Shown here piece after piece: positions 1-29,728 of a DNA stretch of 64,000 nucleotides (the first letter of the stretch is position 1; the number at the start of each line of letters is the position of its first letter). The stretch is taken from NCBI RefSeq assembly GCF_011397635.1, contig NC_064756.1:19558907-19622906 (forward strand), written 5' to 3'. Both the position numbers and the translations under genes were made by a program. This DNA comes from Epinephelus fuscoguttatus (taxonomy: Eukaryota; Chordata; Actinopteri; Perciformes; Serranidae). Below the pieces are notes generated by a model. It had not been told where the DNA came from and made no database searches. It saw only the letters and a list, made by a program, of their open reading frames with translations.

Positions 1-1837
1 TATGCAGATATTCACACACATACATGCACAACACACACAGGAACACACAGGAAGGAAACTTGCTGAATAGGGCGCTATTATGCCAAAATTTCTTCCATTG
101 TCAGAGATAAGGGGCGTAGATTTTCTGAGGGTTGTTTGCGTCTCCATGTATGTGATTCCACTCGTGTGGAAGATGCATTTAGTACATTTCAGACTTGAGA
201 TTGTTGTTCGTGCTTGCATCATGTCCATCAGTCTAACAGTGTAACATTTAATAAAAACTACATGTAGGAATGTTTGTTTACTCTGGAGTCTGTGCTCAAG
301 CACTCACACAAAGATTTGCACACACACAGAACAAAATGCATTGTTACGCTGTTGTTTCCCACAGTCCTGACTGATTAAATTTCCATTTTTACTCTAATTT
401 TCCAAGAACATTTGAATCAATTTGGGACACATTGGCCAAGTTGATGTTTGAGTTCAAAGCAGTGCTGATCCCCAAAAACAAAAAAAGGATGACCTTCTGT
501 TCTGTTTTGACTGAGGTGTGGCAGACCATGTTCATACCAAATAACAGCTGCGTGGAAGAAATGACTCTGCCGGAGAAACAGATGATAGGAGAGGAAAAGG
601 GGAGACACGAAGACAAGGCAGACAGCTGGCTGCAAACAGTTAATAGAAAGTATATAGAGAGTAAGCAATAGAAAGTCCTCTCTGTGAGAAATGTGGGCAG
701 AGTAACACACCAGCCACCAAAATCCTACACATAGCAGGTAAACAGGGGACAGGAGATATAGAGGCAGGATGAAGGATCACAGAATTACAGCCACAGGGGA
801 TAAAGTAGCTAAAGGATTTTTGGAGCAGTTTCATTTGTCATTGTAACCTATACAGTCAAACCATTTTTATAGAGTTAAAGGTGCTGTCTGTATCTGTGGA
901 AAAAGATGATCTTATTCATCAAATACCGACACCTTGGATTGGTAGTTGGTCCAAAACACCAACCCAAAACATCAGTACTTGACAACCTGGGACTGAGACT
1001 CAACAATCAACTATCTTTTTCCAGAGTTACCCGCAGCACCTTTAATTTAACAATAGCAAAAACAATAATAAGGCACTAAAAGACTACGCATTTTTATTAA
1101 TTTCTGAATTCAAACAGCAAAAAAGAACTACTTTAAATCTTTCTTGTTTTTTGTCTTTTTTTTTAGAGAGAAGACTTAGGTAAAACATTTCTGTCAATTA
1201 TAAAATTAATTAAATCTACAAATAAATAAAAAGAAATAATTCTATTAATTTATATGTAGGTGATAGTGAAGACTATATTTAGGAGATGTTTATTTAGACA
1301 GTGCTGTGTTTAAAAATATAAGGCGAAAACAAATAAAACAAATAAATTAGCTAAATTCATATTTTAGTAGTGACAACTACAGAGGATATTTTCAGGTTAA
1401 AGAGAAATGCACATTTCAGCTTTAAACAAACGTGAAAATTCTACAGGATTAGTCTGAATGCATATTAGAGCCTCTTTTGATATTTCTCCACTCTTGCCTT
1501 TATGTCTTTAATTCAGTGTAAGATACCGACCTTCTGTCCTGACAGTAGTTTGAGCTGTGGCTAAATGGGGTCAGTGCAGCTGTCACCTTTAAACAGGATC
1601 AACGCTGATTATTTTTAAAAGGCTTGATTCTTGCCATCGCTTACTTTCCTAACTGTCTCTGTCTGGCAGGGAGACCAAATGTCTGGCTGTGTCCCACCAT
1701 TGTATGTAAACGATGTGTATGCACATAAATGACTGGACAAAATGCAGCCACAGGCTCGACACAGTCAGACCTGCTGCTGACAGATTGGTGTCTGGTATCA
1801 GCTTATCACAGTGTGAGATACAGCTGAAACAGGAGCT

Positions 1838-1869
1838 GGAGAGAGAGAGAGAGTGTGAGTGTGAGTGTG

Positions 1870-1908
<39 letters not shown>
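1838..1908. repeat. compound (GA)n/(GTGTGA)n/(GT)n microsatellite
   Basis: A run of GA dinucleotides passes into GTGTGA-like hexamers and then pure GT. It creates spurious His/Ser and Cys/Glu/Val open frames on the two strands. Confidence 0.9.
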
Positions 1909-2267
1909 TTAGATTTCTCATACTCAGACAGAAGCTGACCAGACAGAGGTGGATAGTTCGATATTTAGCCCACAGCGGGTGCTTGAAATGAAGGCTACCA
2001 GTTCAGTTGGCATTCATCTGTGACACAATCTCTCCACCCACTCCTGTTTATTCTGGACGATTGTCATGGCTTTGGGTGCTGTCCTTGGTTAACCTGGCCT
2101 GAATACATTCGGACCAACACAGAGGACTGGACAGGCTCAAATTGTCTTAAAGGGGAAGTACACCCATTTATAAAATTCATACATGTTATTCTCATGGTCT
2201 AAGACAGTCTAAAAATATTAGTAAACATGAAATACTCTCCCAAATCCAAAACTTAGGGTGGTAAAAC

Positions 2268-2477
2268 TCACATTTATGATGTCATAGGGTATGAAGTCTG
2301 GAGGTGCTCCATAGACAATGAATTCTGGAAGGATGTTTTAGGTGACTCTGGGGAATGTTCTGAATATTTGGGTACATTTTCTGTTTTATAACTGAGAGCA
2401 CTTCAAAATCAGGCTCCCATTCATTGTCTATCGAGCAGCTCCTGACTTAACACCTGATGACATCACAAGTTTGAGAC
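2268..2477. repeat. imperfect inverted repeat (foldback/MITE-like)
   Basis: Two arms of about 55 bases are near-complements: about 2268-2324 and about 2419-2477. Matching pieces include CCATAGACAATGAAT with ATTCATTGTCTAT, and TGATGTCAT with ATGACATCA. The layout suits a foldback MITE. Outer boundaries and a target duplication were not resolved. Confidence 0.6.
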
Positions 2478-2543
2478 TTACTTCTCTGGTTTCTGGCTTT
2501 GAGAGAGAGTAGCTCATGTTCACAAATATTGATTGAACTTTAG

Positions 2544-20095
<17,552 letters not shown>

Positions 20096-21812
20096 ACAAA
20101 CACACTAAAATCTTGAAAATTAACAAAGCTGCTGGCCGGGGCGGGCATCACATCTCTCGCAGTAATTCTCAAAGACTTCATTTTGCTCCGTTCAGTTATC
20201 ATGGATAAGAGAGAGCAAAACGTAGACTGAATTTTCTGACTGACAGTGATGTGAACACAAGATGACGCTGGATAATGAAGAAACTTCCTCAAATGCTACT
20301 TGCTGTTGTTACATGTTTCATTTACCTCTGTAATTTCCCACCTTCCTTTTTTTATGACACCAACGTCTACGCTTTGTAACATTAGTATTGCACGGTGTAT
20401 ATGCACTCGGAAAAACAACTGTAGCGCTGTTAACTAAACTCTGCTCAGAGTGCCTCTGGCTGCCTCTCTGGGACATGTCTAATCAACAATGACTACACGC
20501 AGCCTGATCTTAATTAACCTGTTTTAATTTCAAGTGTGGGTTGAAATCTGTTTAAAGTGGACATGCGTCATAAGAGTGAGGACTGTTTTTGTGAATGGCG
20601 GCCTAAAATTTATTACTGTCCTCCTGATTTAAAGTCTGGGACAAAGAGAATCTTTGGATTTCCTGCATGTCCTGTCAGACATGAGGCCGTCTTTGTCTTG
20701 GCATTTAAAATCCCTCTAGGTCGACTTGGAAATTAGAACCAGCTAAGTGAAGTCTTTTAACTTGGGCCATTGCCTGGGGTGTATACTGTATACGTTGACA
20801 TACCAGTCAGTACACATGTGTGCGGTCAGTCTTATTTGTTTAACTGTCCAACAATTTTCCCTGGTAATTTAATCCTCTGTCATATTTGCATTGACATGAA
20901 ACAAGGGTTTGTTTTAGTGCATCCATCCCTCCATATCCACAACAGAACAGAACGGGCCTCTTTATAGACAGTCTATGGTCTCAATACTTTGCTCTACTAC
21001 TCTGAAGCTGCATGTGTGTACATCACAGTCTCCGGAGGAAAATCACTCATTTGAAGTCACTGGTTTGATGGCAGTGCCTCTCTGTTGTAGTAAATCAAGT
21101 AACTGTAGCTGCATAAGTGTACACATTCCTGCCTTCAGGTACAAAATGTTGCTTGTTTGTATTGTCTGAATTGTGTGCTACACATGCAGCTGTTGAACAC
21201 TATTAAAAACATTGCCACCACTTTTCCCTTGTGCTTCATCTAATGGCTGTTTCGTGCTTCTCTTTACACTTTATGCACAATACCAGGAAAACAGTATCAA
21301 CCTGAGTTTACCAGGAACCAGCTTTGAATGAGGGGCTGGAAAAGTTCCCATGACCAGTCTCTGGTTGCCACTTACGCTCCATCCAATCAGGAGCCTGCAC
21401 AGAGCTTCAAAAGGCGTTTCCTTTGGTGTGTTTGTGGATCTGAAGGCGACTGTGAGGGAGAAGTTTGAAGACGAGCCGCGGGCAGCAGGACCCCCTCACA
21501 CACCCTCTCTGTGCTCTTTACACACTCACAACAGAGCTGGGTAATGCTTTGATATTTCTGAATGTCAAAGTAAAGGACAGTTTTAAAGTTTTTTTTGTTT
21601 TGGAGGTCTCCCAGTTTGGACTGAACCACCGCCCGGTTGATGATATTTCCAGCGGGCAGCTGTGCATCCTGTCCGGGGAGAGGTGAGCAGAAACACCGTG
21701 GGACTTCGCAACAAATCAGAGGACGTAAAAAAATCAGGAACTGTTATCTGGACGTGTTTCTGTTTCGTAACCTGCGTTTCACTCGCTGGACTTTTGCAAC
21801 TTTTCTCTAGAA
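20096..21812. other. vps53 3' UTR and rflnb upstream region
   Basis: The vps53 3' UTR starts here. An ATTAAA hexamer near 21201 is a plausible poly(A) signal. The last several hundred bases before 21813 should hold the rflnb promoter and 5' UTR. No TATA box is convincing and I see no other coding sequence. Confidence 0.55.
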
Positions 21813-23364
21813 ATGGTTGGCAGGTTGAACTTGCCAAATGTATGTGAAGGAGACCCGCTGGATATGAGCTGCAGGGCGGAGAGAGGACTTGACAGCCCGG
21901 ACTCCGGGTTACCCCCGAGCCCGAGCCCCAGCGCCTGGCTGCTGCCTGTGTGTGCGGATAAAGCCGGGGGCGTGAGCCCGGTGTCTGAGGACGAGGGACG
22001 GGGCTCCCTGGTAGGTCACACTGCTACCTGACCATATGCTGTCATTTAATCAACATATGAACTTTGTTTGGAGCTTTGCAAACCACCACAAATTGCAACT
22101 GAACATTTATTTTAAACGCCAGTATATTATATATGCCAGCTAGTTTCCACAAATGCACTGTGTAGTTTAATCCTACAAACTGCAGGTTTGCATTGCAATA
22201 TATGTTGCCACTGCACACAGGAAGTTAGCTCTGACATTGCCACACCATGCCCATTGATTCCTGACTCTCTGTGAGCCCATTTTTAGTTAAAAAAAACATT
22301 TTGTTGAAGCATCCCTGTGAGAACTTGCTGCATGTTCAGGCCAACTGGGGAAAGTGGGTCACTTCAGCACTGAACTGGACCTATGAGAACTTTGTGTTGT
22401 GAGGTTGTTTTTTTTGCACTGCAGGTTCCAGTTTTGCCCACCGGATCTTTCCAGCAGCTGCACCCGTTGTCCTTTGGGGAAGGCATAGCGCTTGATCCAT
22501 TGCCAGCGAAGGAAATAAGGTGGGTTGGCTTTAATGTGACTTGTTCTGTGCAGTGTTAGACCTGCTGGATGTGCACTAAAGTGGCACACCATAGGGGCAT
22601 GCAGGCTGTGGTAAGTTTATTTTGATAGGTACCTAGAATGCAAACAACTGCAGAGTGTGTGCATGAGCAAACAAGACAACAGTGGACTTGGACAGACCTT
22701 GCATTGATGCAGGTTATAGGCAGACTGGGGCTTCAGTTAACGAATATTTTCATTGTCTGTTAATGTGTCGATTATTTTCCTGATTGATAGATTGATCAGT
22801 TGTTTGGTCTATAAAATGTCAGAAAATGGTGAAAAATGTTGATCAGTATTTCCCAAAGCCATGGATGACGACCCCAAGTGTCTTGTTTTGTCCACAACCC
22901 GAAGATAATCAGCTTACTGTCACAGAGGGGCAAGGAACCTAGAAAATATCCGCATTTCCGAAGCTGGAATTGGAATTTCCGCTGCTGCTCTAATGGAGAC
23001 TAGTTTTGCACCAAATAAAACCCTTACACTGTCTCTCCTCCACAGATACACCTCATCTGTGCACTACGACTCGGACCGCCACTTCATCCAGGGCGTGGCC
23101 CTACAGCCCACGGGCCAGGGCCTTGAACACTGCATGCAGACCATCATGGCCGTACCCCACAGCACCTGGCGCCACTACAAGACACAGCTGGAGTTCCAGC
23201 CTCGCCATCGGCCGCAGCACTTCCACAGCACCACCATCGTCTACCCCAAGAAAACCAGCACCCTCTACACCACAGAGCTGAGCTACGACTGCCACCGACT
23301 ATCCAAACGTTTCCTCTCCAGCGTGGAGCTGGAGATGGTCGGCCGCAGGGAGCTACCTCAGTGA
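21813..23364 (+). CDS. rflnb: refilin B (filamin-binding regulator of actin), 3 exons
   Basis: Refilins (FAM101 family) bind filamins and help organise perinuclear actin bundles; refilin B also acts in cartilage development in mammals. Exons: 21813-22010, 22425-22519, 23046-23364, all GT-AG with matching phases, giving 203 residues, close to the family length. The start MVGRLNLPNV matches the conserved N-terminus of refilin B. Further conserved blocks are LDSPDSGLPPSPSPS, PLSFGEGIALDPLPAKEIRY, HRPQHFHSTTIVYPKK and RFLSSVELE near the C-terminus. It lies 1.7 kb downstream of vps53 in the same orientation, the same neighbourhood as in mammals (17p13.3 in human), which supports B rather than A. 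The AATAAA at 24366-24371 would give a 3' UTR of about 1 kb. Exon 3 is more GC-rich than the surroundings. Confidence 0.95.
22735..22990. mobile_element. hAT-derived teleost repeat fragment
   Basis: It contains TAACGAATATTTTCATTGTC, GTTTGGTCTATAAAATGTCA and TGTCTTGTTTTGTCCACAAC, blocks I recognise from a very common fish hAT-related repeat. Its first part resembles the end of the hAT element at 33185-33525 (TAACGATTATTTTCATTG read backwards). Only one end is present, in rflnb intron 2. Confidence 0.6.
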
Positions 23365-24365
23365 GGGCGGGGACAGGTGCTGGGGACACACAAGGGTGGT
23401 TATTCCAATGACGCCTATACTGTAGCTCCCCCAAGGCTGGCTGCCGCTGACCTGCTGTGTTGTCTTTTAACAGTTGTGTAGCCTGTTATCTTTTTAAGTA
23501 CCCCTCCTACGCTGTGGACAGGAAGCACCTGTGCTGTGATGTTGCAGATATCAGAGATGACAAGACATCGACAGAGTGGGTTAGATATCCATCCAGTACA
23601 TGTCTCTATGTTTATATTCCTGCCAGTGGATGATCCATCAGAGGGAATGGACGTTTCATTAAATGCTTCAACCTTGTAGCTTGTTGGTTTCCAAGGCATG
23701 CTCGTATCTGATTTGTTTTTACAGGCTGTAGGATCGACTCGTGGACTGGGATGAGGAGAATACGTCTCTGCCCTCAGCAGACTCTCCTCATGTCACATCA
23801 AGTTGGTCAAATAACAGAGTGAGGGAAGGAAAGGGAAAATTTAAATGTGGTGCTGGAGTTTGCATGCATGCTAAGAACTCACTAACTTATCCACACTGTT
23901 TGTTTCTTCACAGGGTATTGTGTGTTTCTGCACAACTTAGACACAAGCTAAGCTCTTCCCAAGCCTTCTCTCTGGCCACTGTTGCAAGTCACAATGTGTT
24001 ACGTAAATGTTGGTAGATTAAGGGAATGTATGTTTTCGTTGTGATGTGTGCACGTAGACAAACTGATTAAGCAGGTAGTATAGATGGATTATGAGTGTGG
24101 AGTTTACTGAGAAGTGGATTTTTTGATATCACTCACTGGCTTTCTAGTGACAATAACAAGCTGCATTCCACTGCCATCACTTTCTCTGGCTTGACTTGGA
24201 TTGAAATTGTATTTATTCTTTTAGTTTTAGGTTGAGATTTTATCAGCTGTTTAACGGGTCTCTCCACAGTCATGGCAAGGGATATTTTTGTGATGCCCCA
24301 TGTGCCTTATTGATGTATCTGTTGATGCTTTTTTTATATTAGTCACTTATTCAGTGCCAGTTTGA

Positions 24366-24371
24366 AATAAA
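24366..24371 (+). terminator. poly(A) signal AATAAA, probable rflnb end
   Basis: Canonical AATAAA about 1 kb after the rflnb stop, followed within 30 bases by a T-rich stretch. Assignment to rflnb is by position only. Confidence 0.6.
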
Positions 24372-24422
24372 GACTTCATCAGTTCAACGATTTTGTATTT
24401 TATGAGGAGGTAGCGGTGTGGG

Positions 24423-24660
24423 TTTTCTCGAGGTGCTCCAGCTTCCTCCCAGTCCAAAGACATGCAGGTTAATTGATAACTCTAAATTGTCCGTAGGTGT
24501 GAATGTGAGTGTGAATGGTTGTCTGTCTCTATGTGTCAGCCCCGTGATAGTCTGGTGACCTGTCCAGGGTGTACCCTGCCTCTCGCCCAGTGTCAGCCCC
24601 CCCCCCCCCCCCCAAACTTCTAACAGGATAAGCAGTTACAGAAAATGATAGAGTGAGTGA
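24423..24660 (+). mobile_element. tRNA-derived teleost SINE, truncated
   Basis: Shares the body of the family (CCAGTCCAAAGACATGCAGG, GTCCGTAGGTGTGAATGTGA, TGTCCAGGGTGTACCCTG). A run of about 17 C at 24598-24614 interrupts it near the 3' end. The tRNA-like head is missing. Confidence 0.85.
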
Positions 24661-26980
24661 AAGAATGAGGAGGTAGTCCTTGTCTGATTTAAAGATGACA
24701 GCAGACAGAGGTAATTATTCATTATTTTGGCCCACAAAGTGAACACACTAACAAACTTTCACCACAGGAATGTCGTGTCTAAAAAGAAGCTGCTGGAATG
24801 ATGTGTGTATGATTAAGTGATGCTAACTTTCCTCTTCAGAGGAGAAATAACTTTTTCTTCTTAAATGTTTTTGATGCTTTGAGCACCTCCACTTAATATA
24901 TTCAACCACAGTGAATTACACTACAACAGTCTGGGTAGATGGATGTGCTATTGATCTCATAAGGTATGATACATTGATTTTGGGTGAACTGTCCCTTTTT
25001 AAGGGAGGACGTCCCAGGTGAATAGGGAAACTTTTTTAACATATAAATATCACCATGAAACTTCCCTAGGTGATTACTTATATTAAGGCAATTTCTTTTT
25101 ATCTTAAAGGTTTTCTGAAGTTTAAATATGCACCAATTTGCATACATAAATCTGAACACTGGATAAAGCTAGTTTAAAATTTCTTGCTTTTTTTGATGAC
25201 ATATTAAGAGTCAGAGATTTTTTGCAAATATAGTTTTTGATATCTCTTTGTATTACTCTATAAATCAGAAAATATTGTAAACAGTAAAAAAAAAAAAAAA
25301 TCCATCATCCATCTATCACCCTATTTTTCGGAATAAAATGTTAAAAAAAATCAGGCTATAAATGATATATGAACAAGCCCCTCTGTGAAAACCTTTTGAA
25401 TATAGATGGGAATAAATCTGGGGATGTCTGGCTCAGAGTATGAGAAAAAACATTTTGAGAAAATTGCCCTTAAAGATGCGTTTTGTAAAATTACATATAT
25501 TTTTAAGATGCTACAGGTGAACAGAGTTAAACTATATCACCAACTTCATGTTTTTAATATGTTGCCTTAAACTTTATGTTTGAATATGGAAATGAAGCAT
25601 TATCAAGGCTAATTATATATGCACTTTTCCAATAAATTTCCAGAACTGAAATCTGAACTAAACAGCTAAATGTCTATTTTTATTTTCTTTCCACCAGTCT
25701 GAAAGAAGACATTTCATGGAATCAAAATAGCCCAAAATCTTAAAATTGATCAGTGCATGAAAAACCTGTGTTTTCCCCTGGGGTGTTGAGCATAGACTGT
25801 ATAAAAATAGGTATTGAGTCGGATCATGAGACTCAGCATGATGAGAAATGCTTTTAGGATGCTTTACTGGCCTCCTGTGGCCAGAGAGGGAAACTCCTAC
25901 AGGAGACATTCTGTCATTCCATAGTGAAGTGAATTCTGTGCTTCAAATCACATTTTCAACATTACAGATCATAAGTTGGGTTTTAGTGATGTTGTGTTGA
26001 CTTGGTGCTACACAGTGGAGACACTGACATAACTGGGATAAGCCAGATAACATGCAATTGACCTAGTATCAACATTATCAGTACAAAGTCCAATTTACTG
26101 CAATTGTCATATTACAACAGCCTCAGTCTTTATAAGAAGTGTTATTTGGGAAGATTGTTCTAGTGGTCACTGTAAATGATTACAGGGACACAGTGACATA
26201 GAAAACACACCAGAAAGCCCCTTTCTGATAGCAGTCACACGTTTGTAACTTTTAGCTTTTTACTTATTTCACAAAGAACAAATAACACAACATTTTCTAG
26301 TACATAGCATCTGTCTACCTTACAAGCACCAAGTCTGTTCAAATGCTTTGCTTTATGGTGTGTAAAAATTACCACAGCATTAGTGCTTATTCCTTTAGTT
26401 CAATGTTTTCTTAGCATTTCTGTGCCAGAGGGGTTTCCTCAGAAGAAGCCTCCACCAGGGGCAGTCCTGACCTGATGAGAGCTGAGGAACAGTAGGTATT
26501 GGGTAACCTCTTGCATCATCTCCTCAGTATATTTCACTTTCTGTTCTTTCACAGCACATCTCACCCAATGTTGCACTAATGGAGCTGCTTTTCACAACCA
26601 ACGGTAAGATAAGAAATTATGACCTGCCAAGTATTATGTATTATGTATTTTATTATTTTTTTAACAGGGACAGTGCAGAGCTACTTAGCTGCACCAGAGT
26701 TAGCAATAAGCGTATTTTCATCGAAGGTCCCTGGGCAGGAAACAGAGAATAATTTACCTGCTAAAAGACACTGTAATGTAAAAAAAAAAAAAAAATTGCA
26801 ATTGCAAAAAAAACAACAGCAAGACAAAATGAAGTTTTTTGTTGCAAAACAATTAAAGACAGAACGTTTTCTCCATCCTGTCTTGTATTTAAATGCTGCC
26901 TTTGTTTTTTAAATAATTATCTGTAGGATAAATGTTTGATGGTCAATGTCATTTGGGGCTCTAAAAAATAGATATGAGTA

Positions 26981-26982
26981 AC

Positions 26983-27014
<32 letters not shown>
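26981..27014. repeat. (TAA)n microsatellite
   Basis: About eleven TAA units. Confidence 0.95.
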
Positions 27015-27641
27015 GGGGCTTAATATATTTATATATTATTTATATATTTGCTATATAGGAAGTTATTGGAATTGTTTGTATGTCCCTACTGTGTAAGCCC
27101 GTTTCAGCAAGTTATTCTAATTCCAAAATCTCAGTGCAGCATTTTAGTGATCTGTAAACTCGAGAGGTAACTTTTCCCACAGAACTTGAAGGCAGCATTG
27201 AATGGATCAGTATGACGTACCAATTCTAAGGTTGGTTTTTCGATAATATATTTTTTAACACAAAATGACACAGTATTTACAATACAAACTAGTTAAACTA
27301 GTAAATGGATGTTTAACATCTGAAAAATAAAATAAAACACATAAACACATATTGCTTTTGCATGACGTATGAGTTCAGAGGTCGCAAAGACACGCCCACA
27401 TTTCTTCCCCTCATGGTGGACTGAAGCAGCGTTGTTTGTACCTCCCAAGTAAACCTAGCTATATCTGTGTTTCTGTTTGCGACTGTGTGGGGTTATATGG
27501 ACTATATGCACTTTGTTATCGACTTTGAAACGATGAAGTAAATGTCAGACGACAGAATTCAGCCTCAAACGAAACTTTACTCTTGAATATTGGAGTTGTT
27601 AGCTTGTTATGCTAGCTGGCTAACAGGGCTGCTTGTGTAAA

Positions 27642-29728
27642 ATGAAGACCTCAAACGGAAACAGCAGTATCATGGACATGTTTGAAAAGGGGAAAGTCCT
27701 GAAAATATGTGCTCCGATGGTACGATACTCAAAGTAAGTGGAGTCTGTTGTATTTCCATAATGGTAGCTACTCATTCCCTCATGTTTGCAGTAATAAATG
27801 TATGAAATTCAAGGTGCAAACACATTTTCCTCATGTGCTCTGTTCTCCTGTATTAGACATACAGGTACAGCTACCCTTTATTGAGTGTCTGTTGCAAACT
27901 ATGCTCAGCACAATTTTTTCTGTCTTTCCACAGACTTGCATTCAGGTCCTTGGTGAGGAAATACAACTGTGATATCTGCTTCACCCCGATGATAGTTGCT
28001 GCAGACTTCATGCGATCGATCAAAGCCAGAGATAGTGAATTCACTACCAATGAGAGTGAGTTGCAACATTGCATTATGAGCTGAATGTAATAGTGCACTA
28101 CCATAAGTCTTGCTGCTCCACCACTTCCCATAGATAGCATCCAAACACACAGATATCTTGTAACATGATGACTGTGTTGTTTAGTGTGGGTTTTGCACAA
28201 ACTGCCTTATTGCTGTAATCATGAGAAATTATAAGACGTTGTTGCTATCACCATTTATTCTTGTTCCTTTTCCTCTTCAGGTGACCGGCCCTTGATAGTG
28301 CAGTTTGCCGCCCATGATGCCCAGACTCTGGCTGATGCGGCCTGTGTGGTAGCACCTTTCTCAGATGGAGTTGACCTCAACTGTGGCTGTCCCCAGAGGT
28401 GCAGTGACTGGCTGTAGGCCCTGATACAATTTGGCCATCAGTCTCTTTTTCATTACTCTCATATGTCAGCATTTTGATTTTCCTAGAGGTTCAAAAGCTC
28501 ACAGTTTGCACAACAAAGGAATTAACCCCCCTGCACCCTGAACATTCTTGTAAATCTGTCAGAAATTTGGTTTTATCTAGCTCCTTGGATTAACTTTGTT
28601 GCTGTGTTTTCAGATGGGCGATGTCAGCTGGGTATGGTGCATGCCTCATCAACAAGCCTGAACTTGTGAAGGACATGGTCAGACATGTCAGGAACCAAGT
28701 GGACAATCCAAACTATACAGCATCCATCAAAATAAGGTAGGAAAAAAAAACTGAACCAGATTGACATTATTCTTAATTATACATGACACAGTTTGAGCAC
28801 TGGCGGCTTTCATTTTTAATGTTAAAATGTCCTGCACAGTATTCTTGCTTACAATAAAAAAAAAATTAAGGGATCTGGGCCAAGATTGGTTGTTAAATGT
28901 TGAAGAAATTACAATTAGACTTTATATTATAGCATTTTTAAACTTGAAAAATTTGAATGTCAGCACTTGGCTTAGTAATCCAGTATTAGTTGGACTGTAC
29001 ATTTGATTGTACGTGGTAAAAATACATTTTGCAAGTGTCAGAATACATGCAATTGAATTAATACGTAATTGTTACCTACTGTGTTATAATCAGATAATAT
29101 CAAGAATAAAGACCATTTCATTTCACCCACAGAATTCACAAGGACCTGAGGCGGACGGTGGATCTGTGCCAGAAAGCTGAATCAGCAGGTGTGTCATGGA
29201 TAACAGTTCATGGCCGTACAGCAGAAGAGCGCCACCAGCCAGTCCATTACGATGCCATAAAGACAATCAAAGACAGCGTGTCCATCCCCGTCATTGCCAA
29301 TGGGGACATAAAGTACCTCCGTGATGTGGAGTCCACTCACCAGCTTACTGGTGTCGATGGTAGGGTTTCTTTTACAAATCCACTCACAGCTCATGACAGA
29401 TGTGTAAATCTCAATATTCCTTTCTAATTTATTCATCTTGTGTGTTTGGATTGTCTCACCAGGTGTGATGGCTGCACGAGGGTTGCTTGCAAACCCTGCC
29501 ATGTTCACCGGCTATGAGGATACTCCTTTAGAGTGTATTTGGGACTGGGTGGACATCGCCATAGAGCAAGGCACTCCATTCACATGCTTCCACCATCATC
29601 TTATCTACATGCTGGAGAGAGTTAGCTCCCAGCCTGAGAGGAAAGTGTTCAATTCTCTGTCCAGTACCTCAGCTGTAATAGATTACCTCCAGAACACATA
29701 TGGGCCAGTGCATGATCTGGGAACATAA
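27642..29728 (+). CDS. dus4l: tRNA-dihydrouridine synthase 4-like, 6 exons
   Basis: Dus enzymes are FMN-dependent and reduce uridine to dihydrouridine in tRNA using NAD(P)H; yeast Dus4 acts on D-loop positions 20a/20b. Exons: 27642-27733, 27934-28055, 28281-28398, 28614-28736, 29133-29359, 29463-29728, phases consistent, 315 residues, close to the human 317. Visible motifs: ICAPMVRYSKLAFR at the N-terminus (FMN-barrel entry), DLNCGCPQ with the catalytic cysteine of the Dus family, ITVHGRTAEERH, the phosphate-binding strand IPVIANGDI, and GVMAARGLLANPAMF. The ATG at 27642 gives MKTSNGNSSIMDMFEKGKVL and is the first in frame. A poly(A)-like ATTAAA is at 29792. bcap29 follows in the same orientation, the conserved DUS4L-BCAP29 pair that in human also gives readthrough transcripts. 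Confidence 0.96.

Larger units (their letters stand above)
1..2543. other. non-coding, presumed vps53 intron
   Basis: I see no exon here. The next recognisable sequence to the right is an internal vps53 exon, so this is most likely vps53 intron with the N-terminal exons left of the window. It is AT-rich and contains a GA/GT microsatellite near 1838-1908 and a foldback repeat at 2268-2477. The short open frames are low-complexity or chance. Confidence 0.6.
24372..27641. other. intergenic region between rflnb and dus4l
   Basis: It holds a SINE copy at 24423-24660, a (TAA)n tract at 26981-27014 and otherwise AT-rich sequence. I found no convincing gene. Around 26439-26635 there are splice-like signals and a short minus-strand open frame, which I did not accept. 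The last 250 bases, with GC-box-like CACGCCCAC near 27390, probably include the dus4l promoter. Confidence 0.6.

Noticed and set aside
1649-1991. His/Ser-rich and Cys/Glu/Val-rich frames on opposite strands
   Set aside because: Produced by the GA/GT microsatellite.
23101-23434. Minus-strand frames opposite rflnb exon 3
   Set aside because: Shadows of a GC-rich real exon; the plus-strand frame has conserved refilin sequence.
26439-26635. Possible small gene: a 50-codon minus-strand frame ending APGGGFF, and a plus-strand 49-base segment with good acceptor and donor
   Set aside because: The two readings are mutually exclusive, neither matches a family I know, and no supporting exons were found nearby. 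Transcript data would be needed.
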